Positions 59,832 through 64,000 of a stretch of DNA of 64,000 nucleotides are shown in pieces; the stretch's first letter is position 1, and every line of letters begins with the position of its first letter. The position numbers and the translations under genes are program-made. Below the pieces are notes generated by a model. The model saw only the letters and a program-made list of their open reading frames with translations, ran no database searches and was not told the DNA's origin. Source of the DNA: VYFG01 sp965248685 (GTDB lineage Bacteria > Pseudomonadota > Gammaproteobacteria > Arenicellales > Poriferihabitantaceae); contig CBDFKC010000003.1 of assembly GCA_965248685.1 (NCBI GenBank), positions 1,922,001-1,986,000 on the forward strand, given 5' to 3'.

Positions 59832-61574
59832 CTAGTCCGGAAACGGTCGAATGGTGTCGGATAAGCGCACTAATTTCAGCATATCGAAACGCTCCTCGGT
59901 GGCATCAGAGTCGTGGCCAAAGCGAAATACCGTGGTGCCATTGGGCAAGATTTGAATAATCTGCCCCCCGTATCCCCGCATACTGGGAATCAGCCAGGTT
60001 CTGTTATTAAGGGATTTATAGGGCAAACGCCAGATGCCGCCGTGATAATACACTTCGCCATCGGACGTGGACGTGCCGGTAGCGAGGCCTTTGCTGACCG
60101 CAGGATTAAACAGTTCGTCCAACATCCCCGGGTGAAGAATCTGCTGGCCGTCGATGCGGCCGTTTGCGTGAATGAGTTGTCCAAGACGAGCAACGTTATC
60201 CATGGTTAGCAGGAGCCCGGCGTCACTCAGGGGAACTTCATTTGCCGGGTCGGTTTCGATGGTTTGAAATTTAACCGCATGATGAATTCGTGCAGGTCCA
60301 TAGACTTGATCCCGCACTACCTCCCAAAGCTTGGCGCCGGGGTTTACCCGATGTTTTAGCCAGGCGTCCAGCGCGGCGCCGGCGATATACAGATCCTGAT
60401 CCCGATATCGGGCGATGCTGCCAGGACCCCAGGTAAAACTCGGGCAGGCAAACGCTGCAATATTTTTCTCGTGTTGGCTCGGCGCTAAAAACCAATCGTA
60501 GTAGTGATCGAAACTCTTTTGACTAATCCTGGACACGTCGGCTTGCTCCTGCCTGAGAAGATAATCTGCGAAGATGTTCAGGGGCTCGGTCTCCGGTCCT
60601 GCAGTACCGATTCCAGTAGCCATATTAAGACAATGGCCAATTGTGATATCGCTCCAGTTCGCATTGCCTGCCCCCTCGGGTAATAGATCGGTTACCAGCG
60701 CATTACGGGGATCTTCGCCAGTTATCTGGGCGAGACGAAGACAAGCGATACTGGTGAATGCGGTTTTTGTAGCAGACCAGATACCAAACTTCATTGCCCT
60801 GGGATAAGGGAAATCTCCCACTGAAGTTGGGCAGGGCGTGGCATAAATTTTATCGTCGATAACCAGTCCGTTGACCACGCTGGTATCGCTTCCAAAACCA
60901 GATTTAATGTCGTTAAAACACGCTTCGGTCGCATCCGAATGCCAGTGATCAAGAGCGATAAGCGGCAACTGGTCGGCTAATTCTTGTTTTATTTGGCTAA
61001 TCGCCGGAGCGGTATCCCCGGAGTTAAGCGGTGTGCAATCAGTCTCCAATTTGCCCCAGGCCAACAGGTTATCCGGACACAGGAAGGCTTTGGTCTCGGT
61101 TGTTATTTGAAAATAAATCGCTGAAATCCCTTGCCCATCGTATAAAAAAGTCGCGACGCCATGGTGGGTGTCATTTTCATAGATATTGGACAGCTGGAAA
61201 GGAAGCGCGGCCCGTGACCACCCATCGTCCCCCGGCTCTGACCAGATTTGGCCTGGGGACAGGGTGACGTCCCAATAACTGTTGCCAGCGGGGTCCCGTA
61301 ATAAGCCCCGGTCCAGTGGAACCAGGATTTTGCCGTCACTGGCAAGACGGAAACTCACTGCGGGGAACAAATCAACCCGTTGACCGGTGACTTCAACGTT
61401 CTGGTGATTGCACTGCATCCTGGTTTCATGGATTGCAATGTGATGGGCCAATGGCTGGTGCTCTTCCCCGGCTGTAGAAACCGGTAGCAACCATAAATTA
61501 TCTACTGCTTGTTCCCAGTCACCATTCCCGGTTAACTGAGCTACAGTAAGACTGGACCGAATTTTATCTTGCAT
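59832..61574 (-). CDS. Serine hydrolase (beta-lactamase class C / SxxK type) with N-terminal extension
   Basis: 580 aa. The C-terminal part (~210-580) has the SxxK motif at Ser267-Lys270 (WSATKTAF) and a likely HGG in place of KTG (VYYHGGIWRLP). The first ~200 residues are a beta-rich domain of unknown type with no signal peptide, so the protein may stay in the cytoplasm. It is longer than the usual 350-400 aa esterase/beta-lactamase. It may hydrolyse an amide or ester in the pathway encoded nearby. Divergent from the small lipoprotein gene. Confidence 0.75.
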   Translation of the reverse strand: MQDKIRSSLTVAQLTGNGDWEQAVDNLWLLPVSTAGEEHQPLAHHIAIHETRMQCNHQNVEVTGQRVDLFPAVSFRLASDGKILVPLDRGLLRDPAGNSYWDVTLSPGQIWSEPGDDGWSRAALPFQLSNIYENDTHHGVATFLYDGQGISAIYFQITTETKAFLCPDNLLAWGKLETDCTPLNSGDTAPAISQIKQELADQLPLIALDHWHSDATEACFNDIKSGFGSDTSVVNGLVIDDKIYATPCPTSVGDFPYPRAMKFGIWSATKTAFTSIACLRLAQITGEDPRNALVTDLLPEGAGNANWSDITIGHCLNMATGIGTAGPETEPLNIFADYLLRQEQADVSRISQKSFDHYYDWFLAPSQHEKNIAAFACPSFTWGPGSIARYRDQDLYIAGAALDAWLKHRVNPGAKLWEVVRDQVYGPARIHHAVKFQTIETDPANEVPLSDAGLLLTMDNVARLGQLIHANGRIDGQQILHPGMLDELFNPAVSKGLATGTSTSDGEVYYHGGIWRLPYKSLNNRTWLIPSMRGYGGQIIQILPNGTTVFRFGHDSDATEERFDMLKLVRLSDTIRPFPD

Positions 61575-61747
61575 TGTTGAAGGAGACGAATTTGGTTATG
61601 GGTATATGATGTATACGAAATTTCGTTAGGTTCTAAGGGCAGAAAATTGTCACCGTTGATCCTGTGTCGCGAGAGATTGTTGCATTTCACTATTGTTGTT
61701 GCAATACTCAAAATTATCCCCTTGTTTACCTTATTTACAATAAATTT

Positions 61748-62107
61748 ATGAAATTAAAACTAGGCAATTTCGCAATTGTTTGCTTGATGATGTTGTCCCT
61801 GGCTGGCTGCTCGGAAGACGATGTGTCCACTGAGTCTGGCGGTGGCAGCGCGGTGGTCGGTACGGGTTGTACTGGCGCACAGATTGCGGGTCAGTGGGAA
61901 GTCTCGGCAAATGCTTTTCTATTTTCAAGAACGGAGACGGTTACTTTTGACGGATCTGAAATTCTTGAACAAAACGCGTTCAGCGGAACCTTCGATGGAA
62001 TAACCCTTAATGGATCGATTAATGCCGAATGTAATGCTGGATCCGGCACTTTTACGGATGGTGGTACTGGAATTTCTGGGCGCTGGACCGCGACCAAACT
62101 ATCTTGA
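61748..62107 (+). CDS. Small lipoprotein, function unknown
   Basis: 119 aa from the ATG at 61748; the frame extends to 61664 but the lipoprotein signal fits the later start. The signal ends in LSLAGCSEDD, so it is lipid-anchored. A serine/glycine linker is followed by a beta-rich domain (GQWEVSANAFLFSRTETVTF ... GRWTATKLS) that looks like half of a lipocalin-like barrel. Not recognised beyond this. The next gene follows on the same strand after 31 bp. Confidence 0.65.
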   Translation: MKLKLGNFAIVCLMMLSLAGCSEDDVSTESGGGSAVVGTGCTGAQIAGQWEVSANAFLFSRTETVTFDGSEILEQNAFSGTFDGITLNGSINAECNAGSGTFTDGGTGISGRWTATKLS

Positions 62108-62138
62108 ACCCTGGTCGAACAAATAGGAAACCGATCTG

Positions 62139-62951
62139 ATGAAAACTGTATTTCAAAGAATCGTAATAATCCCTTTTATCTGGGCTCTGATCGGGATGGC
62201 GTCATCATATGCTGGATCCTGGAATATCAATACCATCATTGCCCAAAACGCGAGTGACGATGGGCCGTCGGACATTGAAGTAGAGTACTGGGGCTCGATT
62301 TCCAATAGCGGCAGCGTTGAAGAACTGCGCACTTACCTGGAGCAATTTCCCACTGGTCATTTTGTGGAGGCTGTCCGGGGCAGAATAGATAAACTAAACT
62401 CTGGATCTGATGAAGTAACGGTATCAGAGACGGCAACTAGCACTCCAGGATCCCTTCGCCTGGCCATACTTCCATTCGATGAATCCGAATTGGTTCGTAA
62501 AACGACTGACTACCAGAGAGAAAAAACCTATTTGGCCGTAACCAAATCCCTGTACGGCGAAATCCTTGCCGAAGTCCTTGGGGAACAACAGAATATTGAT
62601 CCAGTATGGTATGCGTATAAATCAAAATACCTGTTAGAGGTCGAACAGATACCCGCGAAAATTATCGGCAAAGGTGGTAGCAAAACATTCTATGATTCCC
62701 GGTACCCTGTTGTGGATGAAGTCATCCGTGTCGGCAAGGCACTGGATGTTTCCGTGGTTTTGCTTAATTCTATTTTACTAAAAAGGGGACCAGACCCGGT
62801 AAGTATGTTTCTGGTAGAAGTTGAGAGTGGAAAGGTCCACCTGGCGGAAGGAAAATCTCATTGTTTTACCTGTGCCTCTTACAGAGACGGCAAGGCTGAA
62901 ATAAAAAAACAATTACGCAGCGTGTTCTCCCGATTCAACGCCGAAAACTAG
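62139..62951 (+). CDS. Secreted protein with CsgG-like domain, function unknown
   Basis: 270 aa. A hydrophobic signal (residues ~5-25) precedes an element VEYWGSISNSGSVEELRTYL-EQFPTGHF, which I recognise as a short repeat found next to caspase-like (C14) proteases and in outer-membrane proteins. A domain with LAILPFDES (~112) and VGKALDVSVVLLNSILL follows, resembling the nucleotide-independent CsgG/TolB-N-type fold. Not firmly assigned. Its TAG stop is immediately followed by the convergent stop of the next gene with zero bases between. Confidence 0.5.
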   Translation: MKTVFQRIVIIPFIWALIGMASSYAGSWNINTIIAQNASDDGPSDIEVEYWGSISNSGSVEELRTYLEQFPTGHFVEAVRGRIDKLNSGSDEVTVSETATSTPGSLRLAILPFDESELVRKTTDYQREKTYLAVTKSLYGEILAEVLGEQQNIDPVWYAYKSKYLLEVEQIPAKIIGKGGSKTFYDSRYPVVDEVIRVGKALDVSVVLLNSILLKRGPDPVSMFLVEVESGKVHLAEGKSHCFTCASYRDGKAEIKKQLRSVFSRFNAEN

Positions 62952-63452
62952 CTATTCGTTGATGTATAAGCTCAATGCTTCGGTATTGTAGCTGTCCGGT
63001 CTGTTCGCTTGCTTGACCACTGAGTTGACATAATCCCAGATTCGGGAACTTAACGTAATATCCAACTCACCCGAGGTGGGACATTCGGCGTAGCCCGCTT
63101 CCGAAAATGTTTTCTTTAAAAAAGCTACTTTTACCGTTACCTGTTGGGTGCTTTCACCAAGTTCCTCTATCAAGATCTGGGGACGATAGTACTCTGGTTT
63201 TTTGAAACCACACCGACGCACTTTTCGCCCCAGTTTCTTGACGATACCCAATACACCATCAAATTCACCGGTGGTAGGGTTATAGCGGAGCTTATCTGAC
63301 ATCTCATAATTGGCCACCATTTGCGTAATTGCAAACGCCAAATCGTTTTTGCTGATACCGGTGAACTTCAGGACCTGGGCACTATCGGCGTGGGCCAGAT
63401 TAAAAGCAAAAATTACTCCAGCCAAAACCGCTCTAAAACCATTTTTCATCAT
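62952..63452 (-). CDS. Small secreted protein, function unknown
   Basis: 166 aa from the ATG at 63452, chosen because GGAGG (63460-63464) lies seven bases upstream; a second ATG follows directly. The signal peptide ends near HADSA (residue ~22). The mature part has three Cys (one in KVRRCGFK and one in YAECPTSGE, plausible disulfide partners). No family recognised. The next upstream gene on the same strand starts at 63968. Confidence 0.55.
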   Translation of the reverse strand: MMKNGFRAVLAGVIFAFNLAHADSAQVLKFTGISKNDLAFAITQMVANYEMSDKLRYNPTTGEFDGVLGIVKKLGRKVRRCGFKKPEYYRPQILIEELGESTQQVTVKVAFLKKTFSEAGYAECPTSGELDITLSSRIWDYVNSVVKQANRPDSYNTEALSLYINE

Positions 63453-63503
63453 CCATTTTCCTCCAATATCCAATATACCCTATTTCCAGCTTAGGAAATG
63501 ATT

Positions 63504-63968
63504 TCACTCCAGATGTTGTTTTTTATTCTGGACCTGAAGCGATAATAAAACTGGATACAGTGAATTTCGTTCTTCTTCATCGCGCTGGGTAATTAAACGC
63601 TCGATCCGGTAAAACGCTTTGATGTATTTTTCTCTGTGAGCGTTGGAGGACTCAAGATAGCGGTTTAAAAAGATACCGACTAACTCGTTTAGCTTGAAAG
63701 TCTCGGCTTCGAATCGTTTGAAGTCATCCAGCCTGGGATCGCCAGCCAGCGCACCCCGCAGTGGCAGATATAAATTAATACTTACGAATTTTAGGTGGAC
63801 TTTTAGAGCCTTTTTATACGCCAGAAATCCCTCGAGGGAATCATTCTGGGCACCGGAATTGATTGCAGTAACGGCACGGTATAGCTGCTTTTTTACATTC
63901 CATTTTCCCACCTCAATCCCATCTATCACAATGTCCTCATCGGACAGTGATTGATTTAGTTTCGCCAT
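63504..63968 (-). CDS. Helical cytoplasmic protein, function unknown
   Basis: 154 aa, almost all alpha-helical by composition, with no signal or membrane segment. Charged/hydrophobic repeats such as FKRFEAETFKLNELVGIFL and IERLITQRDEEERNSLYPVL suggest a helical bundle or coiled coil. No recognisable family. It lies 51 bp upstream of the small secreted protein on the same strand. Confidence 0.5.
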   Translation of the reverse strand: MAKLNQSLSDEDIVIDGIEVGKWNVKKQLYRAVTAINSGAQNDSLEGFLAYKKALKVHLKFVSINLYLPLRGALAGDPRLDDFKRFEAETFKLNELVGIFLNRYLESSNAHREKYIKAFYRIERLITQRDEEERNSLYPVLLSLQVQNKKQHLE

Positions 63969-64000
63969 AGACTATCTGAGTTGGCTACTAACCAACATAT

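Noticed and set aside
1..64000. tRNA, rRNA and CRISPR signals
   Set aside because: No cloverleaf-like or ribosomal sequence and no regularly spaced repeat array was seen by eye; a computational scan would be decisive.

Overview
The window looks like a chromosomal stretch from a heterotrophic, probably marine, Gram-negative bacterium (Pseudomonadota, most likely a gammaproteobacterial lineage; I cannot place it further from sequence alone). GC is intermediate. Genes are densely packed, with many TAATG, ATGA and GTGA overlaps. Lipoprotein, Sec and Tat-type signals are present. No rRNA, tRNA, CRISPR array, complete insertion sequence or prophage was recognised. The content is dominated by uptake systems and by enzymes for nitrogen-rich organic molecules: peptides, amino acids, amines and phosphorus compounds.

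Layout. 0-4.6 kb: a polar amino-acid ABC transporter (two permeases and an ATPase) followed co-directionally by a beta-propeller protein and an APH-type small-molecule kinase. 4.7-8.5 kb: a polytopic membrane protein and, convergent with it, a kinase/PLP-enzyme fusion. 8.7-12.2 kb: four EamA/DMT transporters in a row. 12.3-17.6 kb: small-molecule and housekeeping genes (VOC protein, methyltransferase, GST, peptide deformylase, LysE exporter, alpha/beta hydrolase, prephenate dehydratase). 17.6-26.7 kb: an M20 carbamoylase/amidohydrolase, a dimethylarginine dimethylaminohydrolase and an oligopeptide ABC transporter. A hipBA module sits between the peptide-binding protein gene and the permease genes of that transporter.

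26.7-42.7 kb: aldo/keto reductase and MFS exporter; NTF2-like protein and a secreted vanadium haloperoxidase-type enzyme; a JmjC oxygenase; a PhnCDEE phosphonate/phosphate-type ABC transporter; an SLC13 carrier; and an Att-like ABC system (ATPase, MacB/FtsX permease, AttH-like lipoprotein). 43-61.6 kb: a catabolic island with a class III aminotransferase, two TauD-type and two PhyH-type Fe(II)/2-oxoglutarate oxygenases, an amidase, an SDR, a GMC oxidoreductase, a complete dipeptide-type ABC transporter with a divergent Tat-type binding protein, a SAM methyltransferase, a truncated Baeyer-Villiger monooxygenase remnant and a SxxK serine hydrolase. 61.7-64 kb: four small, mostly exported proteins of unknown function.

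The most notable observation is the HipA at 21.9-23.3 kb. It is full length and well conserved, but by comparison with E. coli HipA as I recall it, the catalytic Asp, the metal-binding Asn and the metal-binding Asp are Asn, Lys and Gly. It lies behind two matching inverted-repeat operators and 23 bp upstream of oppB. This suggests a pseudokinase HipA whose HipB partner may control peptide import. A REP-like repeat cluster bounded by a 28-bp direct repeat (47.4-47.6 kb) and a perfect 14-bp hairpin flush against an ABC ATPase start codon (42.6 kb) are further unexplained structures.
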